A DNA stretch of 64,000 bases, from NCBI RefSeq assembly GCF_024834055.1, contig NZ_JANUXZ010000005.1, positions 1 through 64,000 of the forward strand, written 5' to 3'. Shown here piece by piece: positions 18,770 to 28,768 of this stretch. A model generated the notes under the pieces. The model was not told where the DNA came from. It saw only the letters and a list, made by a program, of their open reading frames with translations, and ran no database searches. This DNA comes from Corynebacterium sp. ES2730-CONJ. GTDB lineage: Bacteria > Actinomycetota > Actinomycetes > Mycobacteriales > Mycobacteriaceae. Made by a program: the position numbers and the translations under genes. Position 1 is the first letter of the stretch. Each line of letters starts with the position of its first letter.

Positions 18770-19165
18770 TTATACCTGCAACTCAGGCACTACTAGGCGC
18801 AGTATAAACCACACCACAAAGCCACCGGCTAAAAGCCACCATACCCAGCGCTGTGAGGTCCATGTCGGTATTCTGAGCGCGAAGGTCTTCGCTAGCCAAT
18901 AAAGCCAGGCCCACGCCGCGAGAACAAGCACCACAAGGCCATAAGCATTCATTGCTAGGGCCTTGGCGATATCGAGGTGGAGTACATAGTAGAGCATCCG
19001 GGTGCTACCGCAGATTGGACAATTAAATCCAAATAACGCCTTCGACGGGCACAGGGGGGCACGCGGTGCGGTGGGATCGATGAGTACGAGCGCGATACAT
19101 CCCATCACGCCTGCCCCCAGAACGAGGAGCGGACCTAGGGGGCGCTCCTCGAGGGGTAGAGACAT
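18770..19165 (-). CDS. DUF2752 membrane protein
   Basis: 131 residues. The family motif GFNCPICGSTRMLY (residues 46-59) is flanked by membrane helices (about 12-30, 70-95, 108-128). DUF2752 proteins are small membrane proteins of unknown function with a conserved paired cysteine. It abuts leuS on the same strand (three-base gap), so it is likely translated from the leuS message. Confidence 0.85.
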   Translation of the reverse strand: MSLPLEERPLGPLLVLGAGVMGCIALVLIDPTAPRAPLCPSKALFGFNCPICGSTRMLYYVLHLDIAKALAMNAYGLVVLVLAAWAWLYWLAKTFALRIPTWTSQRWVWWLLAGGFVVWFILRLVVPELQV

Positions 19166-19168
19166 GAG

Positions 19169-22021
19169 TTATTTCACCACAAGATTGACCATGCGACCGG
19201 GCACGACGATTTCCTTGATAATGTCCTTTCCAGCTATATGCTGGGCGATCGTCTCGTGGTTACGTGCGGCTGTAATGACAGCGTCCTGATCGGCGTCAGC
19301 CGCGACCATGATGCGGGCGCGTACCTTGCCGTTAATTTGCACCGGCAGTTCCACCTCGTCATCGCTGAGCCATTTCTCGTCATAGGATGGGAATGGTTCG
19401 AAGGCGATCGTAGAGTCGTGGCCGAGTCGCTGCCACAATTCTTCAGCGATATGCGGGGCTAATGGGGCAATCATAATAATCAAGGGCTCCACGGCCTGGC
19501 GGGGCACCGCTCCCTTATAATTCTTGGTGAGGAAGTTGACGTACTCGATCGACTTCGCCACCACCGTATTCAGGTGCAGGGCCTGATAGTCCTCAGTAAT
19601 ACCTGCGATCGTACGATGCAGAGTTTTGGTGGCTTCATCGGAAAGCGCCTCGGCGGTCACCGCGAGCTCGCCGGTATCCTCATGAACAACCAGGCGCCAC
19701 AGGCGCTGCAAGAACCGCTGCGACCCCACAACATCCTTTGTTGCCCACGGACGGGAGGTATCCAGGGGGCCCATCGCCATCTCATACACACGGAGAGTAT
19801 CCGCGCCAAAATCATCGCAGATTTCATCAGGAGATACCGCATTCTTCAGCGATTTGCCCATTTTTCCGTATTCCTGATGAACCTTTTCTCCCTGGTAGAA
19901 GAATTCACCATCGCGCTCGATGACATCGGCAGCAGGCACGTAGACGCCGCGCGAATCGGTATAAGCAAATGCCTGAATATACCCTTGGTTGAAGAGACGA
20001 CGATAGGGCTCAAAGGAACTGACATACCCTAAGTCAAAGAGAACTTTGTGCCAAAAGCGAGCATAAAGCAAATGGAGGACCGCGTGCTCCACGCCGCCTA
20101 CATAAAGGTCAACGCCGCCACAATCGCCCTCCCACTGCGGGCCGGTCCAGTATTTCTCATTCTCAGGATCGCAGAATGCCTGATCATTCTTAGGATCGAT
20201 ATAGCGCAATTGGTACCACGAGGAACCTGCCCATTGCGGCATCACATTGGTATCACGGCGATAAGTTTGAAGGCCATCGCCTAGATCGAGCTCCACATTC
20301 ACCCAGTCCTCTGCCTTCGCGAGCGGTGGCTGAGGGGCAGAATCGGCATCGCTCGGGTCAAAGGTCGCGGGCTTATAATCCTGAACCTCGGGCAAGACTA
20401 CCGGTAGCTGGGATTCTTCTAAGCCGTGGGGGATACCGTCAGAGTCATAGACAATGGGAAAAGGCTCGCCCCAGTAGCGCTGCCTGGCAAAGAGCCAATC
20501 TCGCAGCTTATACTGCACCTTAACCTCGCCGATGCCCTCAGCCATCAACCAATCAGTGGCTTTTTTAATAGCCGCATCCTTGCCCAGGCCATTGAGATCC
20601 AAGCCGCGTTGATTAGCCGAATTGATATGTGGGGCATCGGAGGTAAAAGCCTCGGTGGAAATATCGCCGTCGAGCACAGGCACGATATCAAGACCGAAAG
20701 CGCGGGCGAATTCATAATCCCTTATATCGTGCGCAGGAACTGCCATAATCGCACCCGTACCGTAGCCGGTGAGTACATAGTCAGCGATGAAGACGGGGAT
20801 ATCGGCGCCGTTGACCGGGTTAGTGGCATAGACACCGAGGAAAACGCCCGTTTTCTCCTTATTTTCTTGGCGCTCTACATCCGATTTTGCGGCAATATCA
20901 GCGCGATACGCAGCGACGGCTGCAGCGGGATCATCAGTTCCATAGGTCCAGCGCTCATCAACGCCTTCATAGCTTGGGTTCCCAGTTGCGAGCAACGTGT
21001 CAACGAGCTCGTGCTCGGGAGCAAGAACCATATAGGTAGCACCAAAAAGGGTGTCGGGGCGGGTGGTGAATACGCGAATCTTATGATTATGGCTTGTAAA
21101 ATCGAGCTCTGCCCCGCGAGAACGTCCGATCCAATTGCGCTGCATGCTCTTGACCTTCTCAGGCCAATCAAGCAGCTCTAAATCATCGATAAGGCGATCA
21201 GAATAGGCGGTGATACGCATCATCCACTGCACCAATTTCTTGCGGAAAACTGGGAAGTTACCGCGTTCGGATTTGCCCTCCGCGGTGACTTCCTCATTTG
21301 CCAAAACAGTGCCCAGCCCGGGGCACCAGTTGACCATCGAATGTGACTGATAAACGAGGCGGTATTCGTCGATGACGTCGGCCTGTTGGATTCGGTCGAG
21401 TGCTGTGTAATCGTGGGTGTGAAATTCCTCAGCCAAATGCGCTGGAATCTCTCGTTGGCCGGATTCTAGTAGGGGGATCAGTTCCGCTATGCGGCGAGCT
21501 TTATTTTCGTGGGGATCAAACCACGCATTGTAGATTTGGAGGAAGATCCACTGGGTCCACCGGTAGAAATCTTCATCGGTGGTGGCAATCGAGCGGCGCT
21601 TATCGTGACCTAATCCCAGTCGATCAAGCTGACGTTGCATATTTGCAATCGACTCTTGGGTTTTTATTGCTGGGTGAGTTCCCGTTTGGATTGCATACTG
21701 TTCTGCCGGTAGACCGAAGGCATCATAACCGAGAGTATGGAGAACATTTTTGCCTTGCATCCGGTTAAAGCGGGCATAGACATCTGTTGCGATATATCCG
21801 AGAGGGTGGCCTACATGTAGGCCCACACCTGAAGGGAAGGGGAACATATCTTGAACGAAAAGCTTATCGGCTTTAAGTTCGCCCTCACCAGCCAAGGCAC
21901 CCACGGGGTTCGCTGCGTTGAAGGTTCCATTCTCGCGCCAGTATTCTTGCCACTTCTTTTCAATGAGGCCAGCTAGTGCGGGGGAGTAGCGGTGTGCGGG
22001 AATCTCACTCGGATTAGTCAT
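19169..22021 (-). CDS. leuS: Leucyl-tRNA synthetase
   Basis: 950 residues, normal size. Class I signatures HVGHP (HIGH) and KMGKS (KMSKS), and a CP1 editing domain with [15 protein letters not shown]. It charges tRNA-Leu. No ribosome binding site is evident before ATG 22021 and a TATGAC/TAGACT-like -10 lies only about ten bases upstream, so the message may be leaderless. The upstream region carries nested repeats at 22044-22080. Confidence 0.97.
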   Translation of the reverse strand: MTNPSEIPAHRYSPALAGLIEKKWQEYWRENGTFNAANPVGALAGEGELKADKLFVQDMFPFPSGVGLHVGHPLGYIATDVYARFNRMQGKNVLHTLGYDAFGLPAEQYAIQTGTHPAIKTQESIANMQRQLDRLGLGHDKRRSIATTDEDFYRWTQWIFLQIYNAWFDPHENKARRIAELIPLLESGQREIPAHLAEEFHTHDYTALDRIQQADVIDEYRLVYQSHSMVNWCPGLGTVLANEEVTAEGKSERGNFPVFRKKLVQWMMRITAYSDRLIDDLELLDWPEKVKSMQRNWIGRSRGAELDFTSHNHKIRVFTTRPDTLFGATYMVLAPEHELVDTLLATGNPSYEGVDERWTYGTDDPAAAVAAYRADIAAKSDVERQENKEKTGVFLGVYATNPVNGADIPVFIADYVLTGYGTGAIMAVPAHDIRDYEFARAFGLDIVPVLDGDISTEAFTSDAPHINSANQRGLDLNGLGKDAAIKKATDWLMAEGIGEVKVQYKLRDWLFARQRYWGEPFPIVYDSDGIPHGLEESQLPVVLPEVQDYKPATFDPSDADSAPQPPLAKAEDWVNVELDLGDGLQTYRRDTNVMPQWAGSSWYQLRYIDPKNDQAFCDPENEKYWTGPQWEGDCGGVDLYVGGVEHAVLHLLYARFWHKVLFDLGYVSSFEPYRRLFNQGYIQAFAYTDSRGVYVPAADVIERDGEFFYQGEKVHQEYGKMGKSLKNAVSPDEICDDFGADTLRVYEMAMGPLDTSRPWATKDVVGSQRFLQRLWRLVVHEDTGELAVTAEALSDEATKTLHRTIAGITEDYQALHLNTVVAKSIEYVNFLTKNYKGAVPRQAVEPLIIMIAPLAPHIAEELWQRLGHDSTIAFEPFPSYDEKWLSDDEVELPVQINGKVRARIMVAADADQDAVITAARNHETIAQHIAGKDIIKEIVVPGRMVNLVVK

Positions 22022-22627
22022 GTGTCATAGTCTAATACGGCAAGAGAATTCGGTGTTAGTACGTGTTAGTACTAATTCTCAGGCTTTTTCACCCGAATGG
22101 CAGTGGAGAAAGGCAGCGACTACTTCCCCGCATCGCGGGGATATCAGCAAATTTGGAACCTCACCGAGAGCTCACGCCTGTAGAGAGTGATAACTCCGTT
22201 TTACGGCGATCGACGCTGTGCATCTCACTCATCCACTCTGGCGGCTGAGGCCTCGACCACCTCATTTCTCCATCTCATGCCCGAAATCTATGCGCATATC
22301 ATGATCAATCTGGGGCCTTTAGTTCAAGACCCCAGATTCGACCGGCAGAAGGGTGAGGTAGTCATAATATCTCTGGTACGAGTGCAATAACGCGTCCTTT
22401 GTCTACCATAAAGTTGAGATTTGAATTGAGTACAATCTAAATGGAGCTGATGCCTCAAAGCAAACCATGTTCATTTTAGCTAGATTTATCCTCACTGAAT
22501 GCCACTGATATAACAGATGAGACAGCGCGAGGTCCCATATCCGCGGGCTAATGCTACCTCCTGCACTGACTCTCCACCGCACACGTGAAAAAACCGCTCA
22601 GTATCACTGTAGTAGAGCCCAAGCTCG
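22022..22627. other. Intergenic region with nested repeats and hairpins, no gene seen
   Basis: 606 bases. Next to leuS there is a tandem 10-mer GTGTTAGTAC (22053-22062 and 22063-22072), inside which TTAGTAC / GTACTAA form an inverted repeat, flanked by GAGAATT / AATTCTC (22044-22050 and 22074-22080). Farther on are hairpins CCCCGC-ATC-GCGGGG (22126-22140) and AATCTGGGG / CCCCAGATT (22307-22338). Neither has a T-run. Short open frames here have no support. Confidence 0.5.
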
Positions 22628-23647
22628 CTAGGAAGCAAAAGTGAGGGTAGCTAAATCAATGATGCCGTGATGCAGTGTTTGCGTTCCGCTAGCTGCGTCG
22701 ACATGTCCGATAACCGTCCGCTGCATGCTATCAGTGCCCAGATTGAGACCACGCGAAATCTCAGCACTCACGCTATATCCACCCTCGCGACGAGGATGTA
22801 GCCACGGATTGGCCACGGCTACTTCTAAAGTTGAGAATTTAGCCTTCAAGAGCACCACGCCCTTATAGCGAATAACCCCATCGGGCTGATCGGCCTCCTT
22901 TGTGTAGCTAACCTCATCGTCGGTGCGATCAGCGCCCTCGCGCGTACCGATTCCACCCCGAAGTGCGGAGGTGACTGCTTCCATGCCAGAGGCATCAACG
23001 AGCAAATCACGGGTCGGAATAGACGTGCGCGGCCCAGGGCTTGGATCGAATGGGATGGGGATAAAAAGTTCTTCGTCTGGATTTATACTTGCAGCAGCAG
23101 CATAGGTATAGACTCCGTACTGATCGCCGGCGGTAGTCGCTGGTGGGTCGACGACAATACGGGCAACAAAGCTGCCGTCATCGTGCATAGGCTGTGCCAC
23201 TCGAGCAAGTACCCTGCGCATATCTACAGGGAAGTCCGGCACGGCCGCGAGACTAGATTCGGTGAGCATCCACGCCATACGATCATGGGGGTGCTGGCGC
23301 GCCGAACTTGGGGCTTTCTCGGACGGTTTCCAGTCGTTGGCCAATCCCGAATAAAGAACATAGACACCGTTAGGAACCCCAGGAGGAATGGGGAAAATAA
23401 AACCGCCGCGGTTGGCACCAGGGTCAAACCCGCTCCCATGAACATAAAGGATATCGCCGCGATGTACTGGCTTAGTGATGGGATTACCGTTCTCATCGGT
23501 CACTGAGATCGAAGGATGGGCCTGAATATCTGAGTGCGGAAAGACGTTGAGATCATCTGGAACCACAGGAAGAGCTGTGGCCGGTGCAGCTGTGTTGAGT
23601 GCTACCGAGAGGACACCCACGAGGGCATAAGTAATTAAACGTCGCAT
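22628..23647 (-). CDS. Secreted protein with Ig-like fold, function unknown
   Basis: 339 residues with a Sec signal peptide (MRRLITYALVGVLSVALNTA..., cleavage near TALP at about residue 26). The mature part begins with a beta-rich segment containing GDILYVHGSGFDP, a pattern seen in Ig-like domains of actinobacterial secreted and haem-uptake-associated proteins. No membrane anchor or sortase motif is visible. I do not recognise a specific family. It is divergent from the trp operon. Confidence 0.7.
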   Translation of the reverse strand: MRRLITYALVGVLSVALNTAAPATALPVVPDDLNVFPHSDIQAHPSISVTDENGNPITKPVHRGDILYVHGSGFDPGANRGGFIFPIPPGVPNGVYVLYSGLANDWKPSEKAPSSARQHPHDRMAWMLTESSLAAVPDFPVDMRRVLARVAQPMHDDGSFVARIVVDPPATTAGDQYGVYTYAAAASINPDEELFIPIPFDPSPGPRTSIPTRDLLVDASGMEAVTSALRGGIGTREGADRTDDEVSYTKEADQPDGVIRYKGVVLLKAKFSTLEVAVANPWLHPRREGGYSVSAEISRGLNLGTDSMQRTVIGHVDAASGTQTLHHGIIDLATLTFAS

Positions 23648-23852
23648 GAGCTCGAGGATAATCTATTGAGCTGTTAAATCCTAGAGATTTCAGTCACCGC
23701 GTGAGATGTCACTAGCTGTCACGGATCAGGCTCGTTACGTCAGTGTGACGAAAAAGGTTAAGGGTAAACTATAGGTCGTGGCATTATTCGAGTGGCTTCT
23801 CGCCAAACTTTTCAACCAATAAAACCACCCCTATTAAGGAAAAAGAATTGCC

Positions 23853-24002
23853 AAGAGCCCGGGGAGACATGTAGATTACGTGTTAATGAATACGATGAAG
23901 AATTTCTGGTGGCGCCCGTAGTCCGCGGGCTCTTCGTTGATTCTTTATTAAAAATATCGGCCCTCGGAACCAGCCATAGTGTTGTTGGTGGGGGTCTTTT
24001 TT
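23853..24002 (+). promoter_or_regulatory. trp operon attenuator
   Basis: Segment 1 AAGAGCCCG (23853-23861) pairs with segment 2 CGGGCTCTT (23926-23934), enclosing the leader peptide. Segment 2 can instead pair with segment 3: CCGCGGGC (23923-23930) with GCCCTCGG (23960-23967), one mismatch. Segments 3 and 4 form the terminator: ACCAGC (23969-23974) with GTTGGT (23984-23989), helped by CCC/GGGGG, and a T-run at 23997-24002. This is the classical ribosome-mediated trp attenuator; stalling at the Trp codons favours the 2:3 antiterminator. Confidence 0.85.
23886..23921 (+). CDS. trpL: trp leader peptide
   Basis: ATG at 23886 encodes the 11-residue peptide MNTMKNFWWRP, with tandem Trp codons at residues 8-9, ending in TAG inside the start of attenuator segment 2. 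Ribosome stalling at these codons when tryptophan is scarce would allow transcription into trpE. No strong ribosome binding site directly precedes the ATG; an in-frame GTG at 23880 or ATG at 23895 are alternatives. Confidence 0.85.
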   Translation: MNTMKNFWWRP

Positions 24003-24094
24003 GTACTCACTGCTAGCAGCATTACAGCGATTCCTATGAGTTCAAGAAAGTACCCCATGCACACTTATCTCAATCCCAAAAGCAGGTGCTCTGA

Positions 24095-25660
24095 ATGATC
24101 AGCACCCACGTAGAGAAAGTCGAATACCGAGACGATGCCGCTGGACTCTTTCAGTTTCTGGGAGCCACCGTACGCGATGATTCCGTCCTCCTTGAAGGCG
24201 CAGATATCGCCTCGAAGAAGAAAACGACGTGTCTGGCCATCATCAGAGGAGCTGCTCGCGTCACATGTTCTGGCCCTCGGGTGAGTATCGAGGCGTTATC
24301 CGATATAGGGTGCCATATTATTGACGATCTCGCTGTGCAATTATCAGACTATCGCTGTGAGCACTCATCGGATCTGCTAGTAGTAGAATTCCCCCCAAGC
24401 AATGAGATTGATGAGCGAGCTCGTCTTCTCGCCATCAATAATACCCACGTACTCAGACTGTTGGCCCTTCACGCCTCCTACTCGGGTCAGATCCTTCCAT
24501 TTTTGGCTGGGGGATTTGCCTTCGATCTTTTAGAAACTTTTGAAGAGCTGCCACCGGTTGCTATGGGTCATAATAGCTACCCCGATTATCAATTCCTCGT
24601 AGCTGAAGAGATATTACGAATTAATCATCGCGAGCGCACCGCTGATATTGAGGTCCTTGGCTTAAGTGCGGAGGCCGCCACACAGCGTGCTTTGCAGCTG
24701 AAGGAACAGATTAGCCACGCACCGCAGCATTTTCCCTCGGATGTTCCCCCCGTCGGCGAAGAAGAACCGTTGCAAGCACGAGCTGATCTTAGTGACAGTG
24801 TCTTTTGTGCTCATATCGCACGGTTAAAGGAGGCAATTTATTCTGGGGATATTTATCAGGTTGTCCCGGCCCGCACATTTACTCTCGAATGCCCGGATGC
24901 TTTTGCAGCCTATAAAGTACTGCGGGAAACGAATCCGTCACCCTATATGTTTTATGTGCGCGGAAAAGAAAGTGCCGCGGGGGAGAGCTTTGAACTCTTT
25001 GGAGCGTCACCGGAATCTAATCTCACTTTCGATCACAGGAGCCGAGAGGTTCAGCTTTATCCCATCGCGGGCACGAGACCCCGAGGTCTCAATAGCGATG
25101 GCAGCATTAACGAGGAGCTAGATATACGCCAAGAATTAGTCATGCGCACCGACGCAAAAGAAATAGCTGAGCATATAATGCTCGTGGATCTCGCCCGCAA
25201 TGACCTCGCCCGTGTGTCCATCCCCGCCACCCGCAGGGTAGACGAACTCTTGCACGTCGATCGGTATTCGCGAGTAATGCATTTGGTATCGCGAGTGACT
25301 GCAACGCTTCATCCTGAGGTCGATGCTTTAGATGCCTACCGAGCATGTATGAATATGGGAACACTCACAGGAGCGCCGAAACTGCGTGCGGTGTCCCTCT
25401 TGCGCGAAGTTGAGCAGCAGCGCCGTGGCTCCTATGGAGGTGCATTAGGGTATGTGCGCGGTGACGGCAGCTTGGATAGTTGTATTATTATTCGATCGGC
25501 TTTTGTCAAAGATGGCCAGGCGGCGGTACAGGCGGGTGCTGGGGTGGTTCGAGATTCCTCGCCTCAAGCCGAGGCTGACGAGACGGTGCACAAAGCATAT
25601 GCGGTGCTGGATGCTATCGCACAAGCCGCAGGACGAAAGCTAGAGGTGGAACGTTCATGA
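24095..25660 (+). CDS. trpE: Anthranilate synthase component I
   Basis: 521 residues. It contains the chorismate-binding motifs GDIYQVVPARTF, FGASPESNL, PIAGTRPRG and MGTLTGAPKL and pairs with TrpG to make anthranilate from chorismate and glutamine. The feedback-inhibition motif near the N-terminus, usually LLES, reads LLEG here (G35), so tryptophan inhibition may be altered. First gene of trpEGDCFBA; it overlaps trpG by four bases. Confidence 0.97.
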   Translation: MISTHVEKVEYRDDAAGLFQFLGATVRDDSVLLEGADIASKKKTTCLAIIRGAARVTCSGPRVSIEALSDIGCHIIDDLAVQLSDYRCEHSSDLLVVEFPPSNEIDERARLLAINNTHVLRLLALHASYSGQILPFLAGGFAFDLLETFEELPPVAMGHNSYPDYQFLVAEEILRINHRERTADIEVLGLSAEAATQRALQLKEQISHAPQHFPSDVPPVGEEEPLQARADLSDSVFCAHIARLKEAIYSGDIYQVVPARTFTLECPDAFAAYKVLRETNPSPYMFYVRGKESAAGESFELFGASPESNLTFDHRSREVQLYPIAGTRPRGLNSDGSINEELDIRQELVMRTDAKEIAEHIMLVDLARNDLARVSIPATRRVDELLHVDRYSRVMHLVSRVTATLHPEVDALDAYRACMNMGTLTGAPKLRAVSLLREVEQQRRGSYGGALGYVRGDGSLDSCIIIRSAFVKDGQAAVQAGAGVVRDSSPQAEADETVHKAYAVLDAIAQAAGRKLEVERS

Positions 25661-26283
25661 CCATCCGGATTGTTCTCATCGATAATCACGATTCTTTTGT
25701 CTATAACTTGGTCGACGCTCTCAGTGATTATGGATGCATCGTCTTTCGCAATACGGTGCCGATTGAACAGGTCCTGCAAGCCCAACCCGATCTCATCTGT
25801 CTATCTCCAGGGCCTGGTTACCCAGCGCAGGCAGGCAAAATGATGGAGCTCATTGACAACTGTATCGGTCGCATTCCGATTCTTGGTATCTGCTTAGGAT
25901 TCCAAGCGCTCGTGGAGCACTGTGGTGGCCGAATAGAACCCTGCGGTCCCGTCCATGGCACCACAGATCTGATGGAATTAAGCCCAGCAGGTGAAAAGAG
26001 CCCCCTCTTTCACGGTCTGGGCCTCGAGAGGATACCGGGAGTTCGCGGCGACAAAGTCACGGTTCCGGTAGCGCGCTATCACTCTCTCGGAGCGGTAACC
26101 GTACCCACAGGAATGGTATCTCTTGCTACTGCACCCTCGGATATTGGCCCTGTGGTCATGGCCGCTATCACTGAGGATCAGCGAGCTATCGGGGTGCAAT
26201 TCCATCCCGAATCTATTCTCACTCCGCAAGGGCCTGAGATCATTGATCGCATGATCTCGCTCTTATGCCGATCATCGTCTTAA
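25657..26283 (+). CDS. trpG: Anthranilate synthase component II (glutamine amidotransferase)
   Basis: 208 residues, class I glutamine amidotransferase: oxyanion/nucleophile loop GICLGFQAL (catalytic Cys) and the His-Glu pair in VQFHPESIL. It supplies ammonia to TrpE. ATGA overlap with trpE implies coupled translation. Confidence 0.96.
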   Translation: MTIRIVLIDNHDSFVYNLVDALSDYGCIVFRNTVPIEQVLQAQPDLICLSPGPGYPAQAGKMMELIDNCIGRIPILGICLGFQALVEHCGGRIEPCGPVHGTTDLMELSPAGEKSPLFHGLGLERIPGVRGDKVTVPVARYHSLGAVTVPTGMVSLATAPSDIGPVVMAAITEDQRAIGVQFHPESILTPQGPEIIDRMISLLCRSSS

Positions 26284-26299
26284 CGAAGGATCTCAACTC

Positions 26300-27322
26300 A
26301 TGACAACTATGCACGAAAGATTTGTCGCTTTTTTAGATAACCCAACCCCCTCTGTCCAGGAAGTGGCCGAGGTATTCGCCCCGTTAACGGTCGGGGAGTA
26401 CGACGATATCCATATCGCAGCACTTCTTGCTACTATTCGGACGCGGGGTGAAACCTATGCGGATATCGCTGGAGTAGCTCGGGCCTTTTTAAAGGCAGCT
26501 CGCCCGATTCCTATTTCTGGCGAGGGTGTGCTGGATACCGCTGGTACTGGAGGCGACGGTCTCCATACCATCAATATCTCAACTGGAGCCTCATTGATCG
26601 CCGCCGCGGGTGGTGCGAAAGTGATTAAATGTGGGAATCGCTCCGTCAGCTCACAATCTGGATCGGCGGATGTCCTCGAAGCATTAGGTATCCCCCTCGA
26701 TCTCGATCCTGAACGGGCCATACGTCAATTCGAATCCTCGGGCTTCACCTTCCTTTTTGCTCCCGCCTATCATCCAGCGGTGGCCCACGTTGTACCTGTA
26801 CGCACCTCATTAAAAATTCCCACTATTTTCAATACCATTGGTCCGATTCTTTCTCCGGTACAACCCGAGTTTCAGCTCATGGGGATCGCTAATCCGGCTC
26901 TAGGGGGTATGATCGCCCGAGTATTTCGAGATCTAGGTCGCAAGAGAGCTATGGTTGTCCACGGTGGGGGAATGGACGAAATTGCCCTACACGCGCCGAC
27001 TACAATATGGGAGTTACTACCCGATGGCACAATCGACCATTATGAACTCTCACCAGAAGACCTGGGATTAACTCGCCGCCCCATTTCTGCGTTACGTGGG
27101 GGCGATGCCACTGCGAATGCTGCCTTCCTGCGCCAGGTATTCGCCGGACGCGGTAGCGCAGCACACCGAGATGCCCTGTGTGCATCAGCTGGTGCCATAT
27201 TCTATCTCCACGGTCAGGCCCAAACTTTTAAGGAAGGCGTTCAGCGGGCTCAGGCGCTTCTCGATGATCAGGTCGTCGATCGCTGGTTGGACCTTCATGA
27301 GAGGGCAGATTATGGACGCTAA
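26300..27322 (+). CDS. trpD: Anthranilate phosphoribosyltransferase
   Basis: 340 residues. GTGGDGLHTINIST is the phosphoribosyl-pyrophosphate site and KCGNRSVSSQSGSADVLEALG is the family signature. It converts anthranilate and PRPP to phosphoribosylanthranilate. It begins 16 bases after trpG and overlaps the start of trpCF by 11 bases. Confidence 0.97.
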   Translation: MTTMHERFVAFLDNPTPSVQEVAEVFAPLTVGEYDDIHIAALLATIRTRGETYADIAGVARAFLKAARPIPISGEGVLDTAGTGGDGLHTINISTGASLIAAAGGAKVIKCGNRSVSSQSGSADVLEALGIPLDLDPERAIRQFESSGFTFLFAPAYHPAVAHVVPVRTSLKIPTIFNTIGPILSPVQPEFQLMGIANPALGGMIARVFRDLGRKRAMVVHGGGMDEIALHAPTTIWELLPDGTIDHYELSPEDLGLTRRPISALRGGDATANAAFLRQVFAGRGSAAHRDALCASAGAIFYLHGQAQTFKEGVQRAQALLDDQVVDRWLDLHERADYGR

Positions 27323-28739
27323 AATGCCCACTATCCTGGAAAATATTGTGCGTTCACGGCGCCATCAACTGGCTGATATTGCCTCCCGCATCCCAGGGAT
27401 AGAAAATTCTTCACTGCCGCGTTCGCAGCGGAGTCTAGAGCTGAGTCTGAGCCAACCCGGCGCGCAGTTCATACTAGAGTGCAAGTCTTCTTCCCCTTCC
27501 TTGGGTCTTATTCGTTCTGAATATCGTCCGGGGGAGATCGCACGGGTTTACTCCCGGTATGCGGCTGCGATCTCGGTCTTATGCGAGCCGAGCTTCTTTG
27601 GCGGAGATTATGATCATCTCGCAACTGTCAGCGCGAGCACCCATCTTCCGGTCCTGTGTAAAGATTTTATTATCGACGAAATCCAGATAACAGCTGCGCG
27701 TTATTTCGGTGCGGATGCCGTCCTCTTAATGCTGAGCGTTCTAAGCGATGCCGAGTACCGCTTACTTGCTCGCCGAGCCACTGAGTTAGGAATGGATATT
27801 CTCACGGAGGTCGTCAACGCCGATGAGGCTAGGCGAGCCCTTCACCTAGGGGCTCGGATCATAGGGGTGAATCACCGCAACCTCCACGATCTTAGTATCG
27901 ATCTCACCCGCTCAGCCCGCCTACGTGAAATCATTGGCGATCGCGCGGTGGTGGTTGCTGAGTCCGGAATTCGCGATCATCGAACAGTTCGCTCCCTCGC
28001 CGCCCACTCCGACGCTTTTCTCGTGGGCTCTCAGCTGACCTCCCAAGAAGATATTGACCGAGCCTGCCGCTCCTTGATCTACGGCGACCATAAGGTATGC
28101 GGTCTGCGTTCACCTCAGGTAGCTGAGGTCGCCCGCGCCGCCGGGGCGAGGTACGGAGGTCTCATTGTTGCCCCCTCGAGTCCACGCAATGTTTCACGTG
28201 AAACATCGCAAAAAGTCATAACAAATGAACCTGGCCTTGACTATATCGCGGTCACGACCGATACCGAGAACTGGCCAGCCTTTGATAATGAGGGGTTTTA
28301 CGCAATCCAACTTCACGCTCCCTATCAGGGTTCGCTGGAAAAAGAGGAGTCACTCGTTCAACGGGCCCGAGATCGCTATGGGGACGGGCTCTTTGTTTGG
28401 CGCGCCGTCTCTATGACCTCACCACAGGGACCACAGCTAGCTCGCAATTTAGCGCCGCTCGTCGATCTTCTGGTCCTCGATGCGCATCACGGTGGCAGTG
28501 GCCTTAGCTTCGACTGGGCGCGAGTCCCCAACGATATAGCGCATCACTGTCTCTTGGCAGGCGGTATCTCTGCTGACCACCTCGATGATGCCCTCGCTGT
28601 GGGAACACGAGGTTTAGATTTCAATTCCGGACTCGAATACCCGCGCGGGAGCGCGTACCAGCACCATAAGAACGCTGCACTCATCAAGGATATCTTCACC
28701 TCTATCCGCCGCTATGCCAATCCCCTCAACCCTTTTTAA
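27312..28739 (+). CDS. trpCF: Bifunctional indole-3-glycerol-phosphate synthase / phosphoribosylanthranilate isomerase
   Basis: 475 residues, two fused TIM barrels. The TrpC half (1-260) has [22 protein letters not shown] and VAESGIRD; the TrpF half (265-475) begins VCGLRSPQ with [14 protein letters not shown], and ends with [13 protein letters not shown] and [12 protein letters not shown]. The start ATG 27312 has AGAGGG upstream; a second ATG at 27324 is possible. A perfect parS site is embedded in the TrpF half, where it encodes NVSRET next to the conserved SPR motif. Confidence 0.95.
   Translation: MDAKMPTILENIVRSRRHQLADIASRIPGIENSSLPRSQRSLELSLSQPGAQFILECKSSSPSLGLIRSEYRPGEIARVYSRYAAAISVLCEPSFFGGDYDHLATVSASTHLPVLCKDFIIDEIQITAARYFGADAVLLMLSVLSDAEYRLLARRATELGMDILTEVVNADEARRALHLGARIIGVNHRNLHDLSIDLTRSARLREIIGDRAVVVAESGIRDHRTVRSLAAHSDAFLVGSQLTSQEDIDRACRSLIYGDHKVCGLRSPQVAEVARAAGARYGGLIVAPSSPRNVSRETSQKVITNEPGLDYIAVTTDTENWPAFDNEGFYAIQLHAPYQGSLEKEESLVQRARDRYGDGLFVWRAVSMTSPQGPQLARNLAPLVDLLVLDAHHGGSGLSFDWARVPNDIAHHCLLAGGISADHLDDALAVGTRGLDFNSGLEYPRGSAYQHHKNAALIKDIFTSIRRYANPLNPF
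28190..28205. other. parS: parS site inside trpCF
   Basis: TGTTTCACGTGAAACA, a perfect 16-bp parS palindrome, in the TrpF-coding half. In frame it encodes NVSRET of the motif SPRNVSRET. ParB (encoded at 50 kb) is expected to load here and spread. It is 28 kb from dnaA. Confidence 0.93.
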
Positions 28740-28768
28740 AAACCCAAAACCTACCCGAATGGACATCC

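Noticed and set aside
20426..21181. 251-codon open frame antisense to leuS
   Set aside because: leuS is unambiguous here (editing domain); the antisense frame has no family features.
22187..22390. 67-codon frame in the leuS-secreted protein gap
   Set aside because: No ribosome binding site, no motif, and it runs through the 22307-22338 hairpin.
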